Shown here: positions 1 to 8,270 of the stretch, piece after piece
Numbering within the stretch: position 1 is the stretch's first letter
How the letters are laid out: each line of letters opens with the position of its first letter
Source: Pandoraea pulmonicola
Lineage (GTDB): Bacteria; Pseudomonadota; Gammaproteobacteria; Burkholderiales; Burkholderiaceae
Length of the DNA stretch: 64,000 nt
Assembly (NCBI RefSeq): GCF_000815105.2
Contig: NZ_CP010310.2
Coordinates: forward strand, 3,906,001 to 3,970,000
Direction: 5' to 3'
Made by a program: the position numbers and the translations under genes
Notes under the pieces: model-generated
What the model saw: only the letters and a program-made list of their open reading frames with translations
What the model was told of the DNA's origin: nothing
Database searches by the model: none

Positions 1-137
1 ATTGCATGTCTCCTGATAGGAATGGATGGTCCAACCCGGCTGCGTCGGCGAAATTCGCTCCGAGACAGGAGGTTCGCCGTTGCACAAGGTCCGGAATGTG
101 ATGCCGCGGCCACGCGAATCTTGTTGAGAAAGTCGGG

Positions 138-983
138 CTATCTTTCGTCGACGACGCGGTTTCGCAGCTCGCCGATGCCGCTTACGGCGACCGAGACTTC
201 GTCGCCGGATTTCAGAAACACCGGGGGGGTCCGCTTGTGCCCAACGCCTCCCGGTGTTCCCGTCGAAATGGAATCGCCGGCCTCCAAACGGCAGAACGTC
301 GAGACGTAAGCGATCAACTCGTCGATAGGCCACGCCATCAACCCAAAAGCGCTGCGCTGCATCTCCACGCCGTTGATCCGTGTCACGAGTTCCATCCGCG
401 ACGGATCGGTTATCTCGTCGGTGGTCACGAGACAGGGACCAAATGCGCTCGAGGCGTCGAAGTTCTTCCCTGCCGTGACACTGTGCTGTTGCCAGTCGCG
501 CACAGAGCCGTCCATCATGATGGAGTAGCCGGCGACGTGCTCCATCGCCCGGGCGGGCGGAATGTGTCGCCCTGGCTTGCCGATCACGATCACGATCTCG
601 CCTTCGAAATCGAAGCGGGTCGAATGCCTGGGCCTGAGCAGATCCCGGCCGGCCCCGACCATCGACTGCGGGAGCTTGTTGAATAGAAACGGATGACTGG
701 GAGCGTCCTTGCCCGTTTCGATCTGATGATCGCGATACGACCACCCCAGCCCGAACATGCGGGCGTCCAGGTTCGGGATCAAACGGTCGAACACCACGTT
801 GGCCAGCGGCGTGGCTCTGGCGCCGGAAAGCAATTCGTGAGCCTCCGCAAGCGCTTGCGCCGCCAACAGCTCACGTAAATCGGCGTACTTCGAACCGAGA
901 TGCGGCACGAGATCGACGAATCCCTCTTCGGTGAGAAATCCGTAGGCGGGTTTGCCGTCGATGGTCACAGATGCGAGTCTCAT
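138..983 (-). CDS. fumarylacetoacetate hydrolase (FAH) family protein
   Basis: 281 residues, the usual length for FAH-fold enzymes. These hydrolyse or decarboxylate acylpyruvate-type products of aromatic ring cleavage with a bound divalent metal. The acidic metal ligands are visible as the F-E-G-E stretch (E127, E129) and D158 in the MMDGSVRDWQ segment; the TGTPGGVG glycine turn follows near residue 243. The ATG is preceded by GAGGTG at good spacing. It starts 9 nt after the NTF2-like gene, so the two form an operon divergent from the FAD monooxygenase. A second FAH paralogue lies at 6349. Substrate cannot be told from sequence; an acylpyruvate from the neighbouring aromatic pathway is an inference. 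Confidence 0.9.
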   Translation of the reverse strand: MRLASVTIDGKPAYGFLTEEGFVDLVPHLGSKYADLRELLAAQALAEAHELLSGARATPLANVVFDRLIPNLDARMFGLGWSYRDHQIETGKDAPSHPFLFNKLPQSMVGAGRDLLRPRHSTRFDFEGEIVIVIGKPGRHIPPARAMEHVAGYSIMMDGSVRDWQQHSVTAGKNFDASSAFGPCLVTTDEITDPSRMELVTRINGVEMQRSAFGLMAWPIDELIAYVSTFCRLEAGDSISTGTPGGVGHKRTPPVFLKSGDEVSVAVSGIGELRNRVVDER

Positions 984-992
984 GCGTTCACC

Positions 993-1442
993 TCAGGGAT
1001 GCTTGAAGTCGACGTACACCTGGCGACACGCCAACTTCCATTCGCCATCGACAAGCCGCAGTTCGTCGCGATATCTGCCGACGACATGCGGCCCAGGCAA
1101 AGGCGCAGGGGCATCCAGACGCTGTGGAGACTCGTGGCGATACGCCGTCACATAGGACTCGACGATTGCGTCCTCGGGCGACACCAAACGCGTACGCAAA
1201 TTGCTCAGCACATGCCGCACCAGCAGGCCGGCAGGGCGGCGGGCCATGAAGGTCCTCAGCGCATCGTGCCCCCGGATCTCCCCGTCCGCTCGTTTCCAGA
1301 TACCGTCCGGCGCCATGTTGCGCACCATCTCCTCGTGATTTCCGTCATCAAACGCCGCCGTGAAATCGATCACGACCCATTGGCATTGCAGCGCGATATT
1401 CGACGCACGCTCGGCCAGTGGCACCTTTGCTTCCTCCACCAT
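993..1442 (-). CDS. NTF2-like / SnoaL-type small protein
   Basis: 149 residues of the nuclear-transport-factor-2-like fold, with typical phrases such as FTAAFDDGNHEEMVRNMAPDG near the N terminus and GRYRDELRLVDGEWKLACRQV near the C terminus. Members of this fold act as small isomerases, hydrolases or dehydratases, or as unassigned catabolic accessory proteins. The ATG has a strong GGGAGG ribosome site 5 nt upstream. It is first in the two-gene minus-strand unit ending with the FAH gene, and its promoter region contains the inverted repeat at 1516-1557. Exact chemistry unknown. Confidence 0.8.
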   Translation of the reverse strand: MVEEAKVPLAERASNIALQCQWVVIDFTAAFDDGNHEEMVRNMAPDGIWKRADGEIRGHDALRTFMARRPAGLLVRHVLSNLRTRLVSPEDAIVESYVTAYRHESPQRLDAPAPLPGPHVVGRYRDELRLVDGEWKLACRQVYVDFKHP

Positions 1443-1515
1443 CGCTTCCTCCCTGGTTCGTAGCCATCAATCGACAATTACCGATATCAGTCGAGCAAAG
1501 TCTCACAGACTCATT

Positions 1516-1557
1516 TTTATATGTCAACATTATCATATGTTTGTATTGACATATAAA
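1516..1557. promoter_or_regulatory. Large perfect inverted repeat, probable PadR operator
   Basis: Perfect 12-bp arms TTTATATGTCAA (1516-1527) and TTGACATATAAA (1546-1557) flank an 18-nt spacer whose exact centre is the palindrome CATATG (1534-1539). The arms contain ATGT/ACAT halves, which are typical of PadR-family operators. Each arm also reads TTGACATATAAA outward, so each could serve as a -35 element for one of the two divergent genes. The block CATATGNNNNTATTGAC (1534-1550) recurs at 4091-4107 beside padR. Assignment to PadR is inferred from this shared motif and from proximity. Confidence 0.75.
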
Positions 1558-1635
1558 TTTAGCGAGATCACCATGGCACCACGGCCGGGCAGCAACGGTC
1601 GACTCCACCAAATTCCCCCTACACACGAGGAATCC

Positions 1636-3255
1636 ATGAAGGACATTGAGACCTCCGTCTTGATTGTTGGCGCTGGCCCGGTCGGGTTGGCATTGGCGAA
1701 CGAACTTGCCTATCGCGGCATCGCGTTCATTCTTGTGGAGAAGAGCGACGGCAGCGTGCTCTTTCCTGCTGGAGAAGGCATCTTTTCGAGGACCATGGAG
1801 CATCTGCGGCGTTGGGGACTCGCGGACCGTGCACGCGTCAACGAAGGGTTCCCCGACGACTATCCGTTGAATGTCGGCTTTGCCACGTCGTTGTCGGGCA
1901 AGCTCCTCGCGGCCTTCGAAGCCCCCTCGAATCGCGCGATGCCCGCTCGGAGCCCGCATTCCCCCGAAGGCAACATCATTTGCCCGAAGCAGATCTTCGA
2001 TCCGCTACTGAGGCGCGGCGCCGAAGAACGGGGCGCGGACCTGCGATATGACACGGAACTTCTGGACTTTCGCGAGAGCGGCGAGACAGTCGTTGCGACG
2101 GTACGAAATGACGCAACCGGTTCGACATACGAAATTCACGCGACTTATCTTGCCGCGTGCGACGGCGGGCGCAGCCACGTACGGAAGCGCTTGAACATTC
2201 CGTTCATCGGCGAATTCGCCACCGGTCACAACTTCGCCGTTTTCTTTCGGGCGCCAGAGCTTCTGAACGAAATCGAGTCGCGCTTCGGAAAGCGATTCGT
2301 CCAGTTGCACACGGTGAACACGCCGAATCGTCCGTACTTCACCTCGGTCAATGGACGCGATCAATGGCGCATGTCCATGTACGTACCGCAAGACACAAGC
2401 CCTGACCCCGCAGCGGCATTGAGCCGCGCGATCGGCATCCCCTTGCAGACGGAGATCATCCGGGCACAACCCTGGGCTGGCCACCGCGTCGTGGCCAGCA
2501 AGTACAGGGTCGGGCGTACATTCCTGCTCGGCGATGCCGTTCAGTTGCGCTGGCCCAAAGGAGGATTCGGCGCCAACACCGGCATTGGCGACGCAGTGGA
2601 CCTGGGATGGAAGTTGGCGGCCACGATACAGGGTTGGGGCGGCAGCGCGTTGCTGGACAGCTACGAGGTGGAACGGCGTCCTATTGCCGTTCGGAACGTC
2701 AACGAAGGCGCGAACAATCGCACCTTCGATGCGCTCATCGAGCAGGATCCGATGCTCGATGACGATTCAGCACAGGGCCAAGCGAGAAGGACCCGCGTGG
2801 AAAACCAGATTCATGCATTGCGCCTGAGAGAATTCCAGACGCAGGGTATTCAACTCGGATACCGTTACCGACAATCCCCCATTTGCCTTTCTGACGATAC
2901 GCTCGAGCCCCCCGACGACCACATGTCGTATCAGCCGTCGACGTGGCCCGGCAGTCGAGCACCTCACGCCTGGCTCGACGACAGGCGTTCGACACTTGAT
3001 CTGTTCGGCCGTGGGTTCGTGCTGGTTCGCTTCGACAATGCCCCGGGTCCAACATCGTTGACTGCCGCCGCGAGATCGCTCGGCATGCCGTTCGAGGAAG
3101 CCCAGATACACTCAAGCGTACTTCGGAACCTGTATGAAAGGGACTACGTGCTCGTGCGCCCGGACGGACATGTCGCATGGAGAGCCGACGCACTCCCGGA
3201 GGACGCCCTGTCTATCCTGAATCATGTCCGCGGGGGGTCGCCACGCGCCGCTTGA
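1636..3255 (+). CDS. FAD-dependent aromatic monooxygenase (MhpA/PheA type)
   Basis: 539 residues, the usual length for class A flavoprotein aromatic hydroxylases, which use NAD(P)H and O2 to hydroxylate phenolic substrates. The N terminus has the FAD Rossmann motif VGAGPVGLALA (residues 11-21) ending in E35. The second FAD motif FLLGDAV (D300) is followed by GGFGANTGIGDAVDLGWK. The C-terminal thioredoxin-like domain ends near YVLVRPDGHVAWR. I chose ATG 1636 because GAGG lies 5 nt upstream; the frame stays open further upstream, including ATG 1573, but that would overlap the promoter palindrome region. It is divergent from the NTF2/FAH pair. Confidence 0.9.
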   Translation: MKDIETSVLIVGAGPVGLALANELAYRGIAFILVEKSDGSVLFPAGEGIFSRTMEHLRRWGLADRARVNEGFPDDYPLNVGFATSLSGKLLAAFEAPSNRAMPARSPHSPEGNIICPKQIFDPLLRRGAEERGADLRYDTELLDFRESGETVVATVRNDATGSTYEIHATYLAACDGGRSHVRKRLNIPFIGEFATGHNFAVFFRAPELLNEIESRFGKRFVQLHTVNTPNRPYFTSVNGRDQWRMSMYVPQDTSPDPAAALSRAIGIPLQTEIIRAQPWAGHRVVASKYRVGRTFLLGDAVQLRWPKGGFGANTGIGDAVDLGWKLAATIQGWGGSALLDSYEVERRPIAVRNVNEGANNRTFDALIEQDPMLDDDSAQGQARRTRVENQIHALRLREFQTQGIQLGYRYRQSPICLSDDTLEPPDDHMSYQPSTWPGSRAPHAWLDDRRSTLDLFGRGFVLVRFDNAPGPTSLTAAARSLGMPFEEAQIHSSVLRNLYERDYVLVRPDGHVAWRADALPEDALSILNHVRGGSPRAA

Positions 3256-3283
3256 GCCGGCGCAATGCGCATGTGCCCCACGC

Positions 3284-3307
3284 GAGCCGGCCGATCGGCG
3301 CCGGCTC
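3284..3307. terminator. Hairpin between convergent genes
   Basis: GAGCCGGC (3284-3291) pairs with GCCGGCTC (3300-3307) around an 8-nt loop, between the convergent monooxygenase and padR ends. There is no U-run on either strand, so intrinsic termination is only plausible. Confidence 0.4.
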
Positions 3308-3341
3308 ACCGTTTCGACAGCCGGCAGCATCCACCGGCGGG

Positions 3342-3980
3342 CTATGCGCCGCCGGACACGCGCTGAAATTCGGCCAGCATCCATTGATACCACTGAAGGG
3401 TGAATACCCGATGTTCACGACTGAAGGTGATGGTCGAGTACAAACCGAACAGTTCGTGATCGGCGCCCACAGGGAACGTCACCCCATATCTGCCCTGTGC
3501 TTCCTCAAGGTGCTCCGAGATCGCCCGAATCTCTCCCTCGATCATCTCGATCTGACGATGCAACACATCCACGGCTTCGGCAGCGGACAACAGCCCAAGC
3601 GAAGCGACCTTGAGGTTGAACTCGTTCCGCGTAGGGGTATGCGTCGGCGCAGTCTTGACCCATTCCCGTAATGCAACTCGCCCCGCTTCAGTGATTCGAT
3701 AGATTTTCTTGTTGGGCTTGGACTCCTGCACGACGTGAGAGAACGTCACATAGCCGGCCTCGGTAAGCACGGCAAGCACGGGATATATCTGGCTGTGATT
3801 CGCCTCCCATGTGTAGTTCCTGGGAGGCCCCATCAACAGGGACAGCTCGTACCCAGTCTGGTCCTGATGAGCGAGTCGACCAAGCAGCGCATATCCGATG
3901 ACAGGAATCTTCGCTCGCACCGTTGCGGCGTGGTCGGCATCGGAAATCACCTGTTTGCTTGCAGCGGCTTTACGTGGCAT
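3342..3980 (-). CDS. PadR-family transcriptional regulator
   Basis: 212 residues. The N-terminal winged helix spans roughly residues 25-110: VIGYALLGRL, then YELSLLMG, then SQIYPVLAVLTEAGYV, then KKIYRITEAGRVAL. The C-terminal half is the helical dimerisation domain. PadR proteins are usually repressors released by phenolic ligands. ATG 3980 was chosen because it begins the conserved part; there is no clear ribosome site, and the frame stays open to 4163, so the start is uncertain. The gene is divergent from the MFS transporter, and the intervening region carries an element shared with the 1516-1557 palindrome, suggesting autoregulation and control of both flanking units. Confidence 0.85.
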   Translation of the reverse strand: MPRKAAASKQVISDADHAATVRAKIPVIGYALLGRLAHQDQTGYELSLLMGPPRNYTWEANHSQIYPVLAVLTEAGYVTFSHVVQESKPNKKIYRITEAGRVALREWVKTAPTHTPTRNEFNLKVASLGLLSAAEAVDVLHRQIEMIEGEIRAISEHLEEAQGRYGVTFPVGADHELFGLYSTITFSREHRVFTLQWYQWMLAEFQRVSGGA

Positions 3981-4074
3981 ATCGACGCGCCAATGGGTTG
4001 GGTCCTTATGAAGAAGCCCGATTATACGGTAGCGAGCCCAAGCAGCGACTGCACCAAGGCCCATACACCGGGAT

Positions 4075-4107
4075 AATTTGTAATTTCTTACATATGACCA
4101 TATTGAC
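4075..4107. promoter_or_regulatory. Second probable PadR operator
   Basis: CATATGaccaTATTGAC at 4091-4107 matches the motif CATATGNNNNTATTGAC at 1534-1550 exactly at the fixed positions. At the mirrored distance on the left, 4075-4084 matches the left arm in 6 of 10 positions, so this is a degenerate version of the same palindrome. It lies between padR and the divergent MFS gene. Confidence 0.65.
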
Positions 4108-4240
4108 TTAAGAAATTTGGCCTGAGACACTCCATACGCTATCGTACTGAAAGACGACGTCATGCAATTCCCGGGGGCGCACGAAAGTGCGCATTGAGGC
4201 GGACCACCCTTCTTCGCCCGGTCGGGCGAGGAGGCCTCTC

Positions 4241-5479
4241 ATGGAAACAGCAGGACAGTCCCCATCGGTTCCGACGGGAAACGCAATCCCTTGGCGTGCC
4301 ATGCGCACCCTCCTGGGTGCCGGACTCGGCATGTTCCTCAATCTCGGCCCGGTTCTGGTGTTCTCGTTCGGCATATTTCTACGTCCCATCGCAAGTCACA
4401 CCGGCTGGAGCGTGGCCGCCATCGCGTCGACAATGGCTCCGGCACTCGTCATCACCGCAGCCCTTCAACCGATGAGCGGCGTGTTGCTCGATCGATACGG
4501 GGCAAGGCGCTTCGCGCTACTGTCCCTCGCGGCGTTCGCCTGCGGACTCGCCCTGTTGGGCAGCACCCCCTGGAACGAGACCAGCTTCCTGTGCTTCCTT
4601 GTCCTCGCCACCTGCCTTGGCGCCGGACAGACGCCGCTTCCGTACGCACGCCTGGTGGCCGAGCAGTTCGATCGACGGCGAGGCCTGGCGCTGGGCATCG
4701 CCCTGTCGTTCTCCGGCGTCGGCATTGCCATCTGGCCGCAAATCGCGAAAGTTCTTCTCGATGCCTTCAGTTGGCGAGGCGCCTATGTGGGACTGGGAGC
4801 GTTGACGGCAATCATGGGCGCATTGGCGATTCTGACGCTCCCCCAGACGCCCTTGCGAGACGCATCCGCCACAGTTCAGGTCACTCGACCCGAGCAAGGA
4901 GAAGACTTGCGAGGTGCGCTACGACGCCCGGTTTTCTGGATATTGGCCGTGTCATTTTTCACGATATCGGCCGTCATCACGGGAAGCACCATCCACGCGC
5001 CAGCGATCCTCATCGAGAGGGGACAGACTGTCGATGCGGCAACCACGATGGCGAGCATCGTCGGCATCGCCAGCGTCGTCTCCCGGCTGCTGGTCGGCGC
5101 TGCGCTGGACGGCCGCTCGCCATTCAAAGTGACCTTCTTCGTGTTCCTCGCGCCCGCTCTGGGAACGCTCCTCCTGTCCCGGCTCGAAAACGGCACGTGG
5201 TTGGCTGCCTTGCTCATTGGCGTCGGCCTGGGAGCGGAAGCCGACACGCTGGCTTACCTCACATCGCGCGTCTTCGGTATGCGGCACTTCGGCAAGATCT
5301 ACGGCGCGCTGATGGCGGCATTTCTCGTCGGTACGTCAGTCGGCCCCGCGTACTTTGCCTACTTCCTGGCGGGCCATGGCGGATATGAAGCCGCGCTGAT
5401 GGCGTCGGCGATTTCCGGCGCTATCGCCGCGTTCCTTGTGCTGACGTTGCGCCAACCGGATCGCCATGACACGCGCTGA
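4241..5479 (+). CDS. MFS transporter
   Basis: 412 residues with about 12 hydrophobic segments, starting with TLLGAGLGMFLNLGPVLVFSFGIFL and ending with AISGAIAAFLVLTL. It has the loop 2-3 motif MSGVLLDRYGARR, typical of the major facilitator superfamily and closest in style to the oxalate/monocarboxylate (OFA/MCT) branch. ATG 4241 has AGGAGG 6 nt upstream. It heads a plus-strand run with the thioesterase, FAH and epoxide hydrolase genes, and probably imports the aromatic acid or exports an intermediate. Substrate unknown. Confidence 0.88.
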   Translation: METAGQSPSVPTGNAIPWRAMRTLLGAGLGMFLNLGPVLVFSFGIFLRPIASHTGWSVAAIASTMAPALVITAALQPMSGVLLDRYGARRFALLSLAAFACGLALLGSTPWNETSFLCFLVLATCLGAGQTPLPYARLVAEQFDRRRGLALGIALSFSGVGIAIWPQIAKVLLDAFSWRGAYVGLGALTAIMGALAILTLPQTPLRDASATVQVTRPEQGEDLRGALRRPVFWILAVSFFTISAVITGSTIHAPAILIERGQTVDAATTMASIVGIASVVSRLLVGAALDGRSPFKVTFFVFLAPALGTLLLSRLENGTWLAALLIGVGLGAEADTLAYLTSRVFGMRHFGKIYGALMAAFLVGTSVGPAYFAYFLAGHGGYEAALMASAISGAIAAFLVLTLRQPDRHDTR

Positions 5480-5582
5480 AGAAACCCCATCTCCATCGGG
5501 AGACCTTCCTTCCCCGCCATCGAGCTTTCTCCATAACTTTCATCTATTCATTCCGTTCATTCAGCTTACAAGCTTCAAAGAC

Positions 5583-6119
5583 ATGATCGACGTCACCGCA
5601 CCTCATCCACCGCTCAGCGACCAGCGCACGCTCTGGCTAGCCAGACAATTTTCGGAAGAACCGGCCTACCGCCACATCGGATTGAGGGTTGACGAACTGG
5701 CCCGTGGCAAGTGCGTCGCATCCGTCCCGATCGTAGACGCGTTGCTTCATCACCGCGGCGCCGTGCAAGGCGGCATCGTCGCCATGATCGCGGATTCCAC
5801 GGCAGGCTATGCCGCACTGACACTGCTCGACGAAAGCGCGGGCGAAGACCGTGACGACATGGCAACGCTGGAGTTCAAGACGTCGTTTCTCGCACCGGTG
5901 ACTGGCGACACGGTACGGTGCGTCGCGGAAATCGTGAGTTGCAGCCGAACCATTGCCTTTTGCACCGCCCAAGTCTTCAGCGAGACGGGGGGCGAGTGCC
6001 GATTGTGTGCGTTGGCGTCACTGACGTTCAAGCGCCTGTCTCCTCGCGGAACCTCGTCATCACGGATCGAACCGGCGACGAGAACATTGGAGGTCGCGGG
6101 CCATCCCCTGGTTGCCTGA
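5583..6119 (+). CDS. PaaI-family (hotdog) thioesterase
   Basis: 178 residues with the hotdog signature HHRGAVQGGIVAMIAD (H56 to D71), followed by LEFKTSFLAPVTGDTVRCVAEIV, as in PaaI-type acyl-CoA thioesterases. These hydrolyse aromatic or aliphatic acyl-CoAs and can clear dead-end CoA esters. ATG 5583 matches the family N terminus but lacks a strong ribosome site. The alternative ATG at 5466 overlaps the MFS stop by 14 nt and would add 39 poorly conserved residues. It follows the MFS gene in the same direction, suggesting an acyl-CoA step or by-product in this pathway. Confidence 0.85.
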   Translation: MIDVTAPHPPLSDQRTLWLARQFSEEPAYRHIGLRVDELARGKCVASVPIVDALLHHRGAVQGGIVAMIADSTAGYAALTLLDESAGEDRDDMATLEFKTSFLAPVTGDTVRCVAEIVSCSRTIAFCTAQVFSETGGECRLCALASLTFKRLSPRGTSSSRIEPATRTLEVAGHPLVA

Positions 6120-6348
6120 ACATCGACCTCGCGCCGGACGTCGGGAAGACGGAAATGCCGGAAACGATCGATTCCAACTTGTTCGTGTTCGGCGCAGCCT
6201 CACTCGTTGTCATCACAGCCGCCGATGAATTCACGCAATGTTCCGCGATGTGGGCCATCTCGGACAACCGGCCATATCCAGGCATGCATGATGATTGATT
6301 GACGCCGAACGAACTTGGCACGAATCAACACTCACCGGAGAACTGTCC

Positions 6349-7197
6349 ATGAAGCTCTGTCGCTTCACCTTCAATGGCTCGACGCGCCTCGGTAAAATCG
6401 AGGGAAACGATGTCGTCGACCTTTCCGCCGTCGTCGACACGGGGAACTCGATGCGTCTGCTGCTGGAGCGCCTCGATACGCTCCGCCCGCTCCTCGGTTT
6501 CGCCGGCGGGCCGCGTATTCCACTGCAGCAAGTCAAACTCGAATCGCCGATCAACGATCCGCGCAAGTATCTGATCATCGGCATGAATTACCAGGCGCAT
6601 GCCAAGGAAGCGGCGGCGGCGGGCATCCCGATTCCGGCATCGCAGCTCTGGACCAACAAGCAGGTCAGTTGCATTACCGGTCCCTACGACCCGATTCTCC
6701 TGCCGGCGAAGTCAGACAAACTCGATTACGAAGTCGAACTGGCATTTGTCGTCGGCAAGCGTTGCCGACACGCCAGCGTTGAGAACGCGTTGTCGTACGT
6801 GGGCGGATATCTCGTTGCCAACGACGTCAGCGTGCGCGACTGGCAGCAACTTTCCACGACGCATACGCTCGGCAAGAGCTTCGATTCGCACGGCCCCCTC
6901 GGCCCCTGGATTACCACGGCCGACGAAGTCCCCGATCCCCAAGCCCTGACCCTTCACCTGAGCGTGAACGGCAGTGAGCGGCAGCGCAGTTCCACCGCCG
7001 ACATGATCTACAGCGTTGCAGCGCAGATCGCTCACCTTTCCGCCATGACCACGCTGGAACCCGGCGACATCATCGCCACGGGCACGCCGTCGGGCGTCGG
7101 GGTCGCGCGCGGTGTATTCCTCAAGGCGGGCGATGTGGTCCGCGCCGAGATCGATGGACTCGGCTTTATCGAAAACGTAGTCGAGCCGGAAGCATGA
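6349..7197 (+). CDS. FAH-family hydrolase (second copy)
   Basis: 282 residues. The family core is complete: YLIIGMNYQAHAKE, then LDYEVELAFVVG (metal ligands E128 and E130), then NDVSVRDWQ (D159), then IIATGTPSGVG near residue 246. It is close in layout to acylpyruvase and 2-hydroxyhepta-2,4-diene-1,7-dioate isomerase/hydrolase proteins. GGAG lies 8 nt before ATG 6349. The 229 bases before it (6120-6348) hold no credible gene. It is followed 53 nt later by the epoxide hydrolase-like gene. Confidence 0.9.
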   Translation: MKLCRFTFNGSTRLGKIEGNDVVDLSAVVDTGNSMRLLLERLDTLRPLLGFAGGPRIPLQQVKLESPINDPRKYLIIGMNYQAHAKEAAAAGIPIPASQLWTNKQVSCITGPYDPILLPAKSDKLDYEVELAFVVGKRCRHASVENALSYVGGYLVANDVSVRDWQQLSTTHTLGKSFDSHGPLGPWITTADEVPDPQALTLHLSVNGSERQRSSTADMIYSVAAQIAHLSAMTTLEPGDIIATGTPSGVGVARGVFLKAGDVVRAEIDGLGFIENVVEPEA

Positions 7198-7250
7198 ACC
7201 GGCCCACGATTCATGCTTCTTCGCATTGACATCAACCCACGAGAAACCCA

Positions 7251-8195
7251 ATGACCGAACTTCGCCACAATTTTGTAGAGGTAAATCGCACACGGCTTCA
7301 TTACGTTGAAGCTGGAGAGGGCCCCGCCGTCATCTTCTGCCACGGATTTCCGGAGCTGTGGTATAGCTGGCGCCATCAGTTGCCGGCGTTGGCGCGGGCC
7401 GGCTATCGCGCCATTGCGCTCGACATGCGCGGGCATGGTGCGTCCGATGCGCCGCCGGATATCGAAAGCTACGACGTGTGTCATACCGTGGGAGACGTCG
7501 TCGGCCTGATGGACGCGTTGGGCATCGAGCGCGCGGCATTCGTCGGCCACGATGCAGGTACGTCCACGGCATACCACGCCGCACTCATGCGACCCGACCG
7601 CGTGCGCGGCGTCATGGGCTTGTCGGTCCCATACATTCCCCGCGGTCCCGTGAGCATTCTCGAAGCCTTCCAGGGCGCGGTGCCTCCAGGCTTCTACATG
7701 CTTTACTTCCAGGAGCCCGGCGTCGCGGAAAAGGACCTGGGCCGCGACGTGAAAGAAACGCTGCGGCGTCTCATCTACGCCAACTCGGGCCAAAACCCCC
7801 AGGTGCCGTTCATCATGACCGTCCCACCCGGAGGAAATCTGGTCGATCAGTTACCGGCACCCGATGGCCCTATCGAATTTCTTTCGGAAATCGACCTCGA
7901 AGTCTACGTGGCGGCCTATTCGAGAACGACGTTCCGCGGCGGACTGAACGGCTACCGCGTTTTCCAGCGCAATTGGGAGATCACTGCACCGTGGAATGGC
8001 ATGGCCCTGCCGGTCCCATCGGCGTATATCGGCGGCACCTCCGATACCGTGCTGCATTTCCCGGGATTCCGCGAAGCGGCACAAGCGATGGGCAACGCCC
8101 TGTTCATCGAAGGCGCGGGGCACTGGATCCAGGCGGAGCGCGCGGAACAAGTCAACGAAGAACTCATCAAGTTCCTCGCCACCCTCCCTCGGTGA
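7251..8195 (+). CDS. alpha/beta hydrolase, soluble epoxide hydrolase-like
   Basis: 314 residues with the full epoxide hydrolase signature. HGFPELWYSW (31-40) supplies the oxyanion hole. The nucleophile elbow GHDAGT has Asp (D101) rather than Ser. Lid tyrosines are at FYMLYF (Y149, Y152) and RGGLNGYR (Y235), and the catalytic His is in GHWIQAE (H291). Such enzymes open epoxides to diols through an alkyl-enzyme ester; fluoroacetate dehalogenases share the fold but lack the paired lid tyrosines. It is the last gene of the plus-strand run, converging on the MDR reductase across a long hairpin. Confidence 0.88.
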   Translation: MTELRHNFVEVNRTRLHYVEAGEGPAVIFCHGFPELWYSWRHQLPALARAGYRAIALDMRGHGASDAPPDIESYDVCHTVGDVVGLMDALGIERAAFVGHDAGTSTAYHAALMRPDRVRGVMGLSVPYIPRGPVSILEAFQGAVPPGFYMLYFQEPGVAEKDLGRDVKETLRRLIYANSGQNPQVPFIMTVPPGGNLVDQLPAPDGPIEFLSEIDLEVYVAAYSRTTFRGGLNGYRVFQRNWEITAPWNGMALPVPSAYIGGTSDTVLHFPGFREAAQAMGNALFIEGAGHWIQAERAEQVNEELIKFLATLPR

Positions 8196-8230
8196 TCTGC
8201 GCTCGGAATCGCCAGCGGCGGTAGAAACCG

Positions 8231-8262
8231 CGGGCGGTGCGATGGCATCATCGCACCGCCCG
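8231..8262. terminator. 14-bp perfect-stem hairpin between convergent operons
   Basis: CGGGCGGTGCGATG (8231-8244) pairs perfectly with 8249-8262 around the loop GCAT, between the convergent epoxide hydrolase and MDR genes. There is no T-run. The position suggests a bidirectional stop or an RNA-stabilising hairpin. Confidence 0.6.
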
Positions 8263-8270
8263 TCTCGCAC

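Noticed and set aside
1360..1635. Upstream extension of the monooxygenase frame
   Set aside because: It covers the palindrome and the NTF2-like gene start. ATG 1636 has a good ribosome site and matches the family start.
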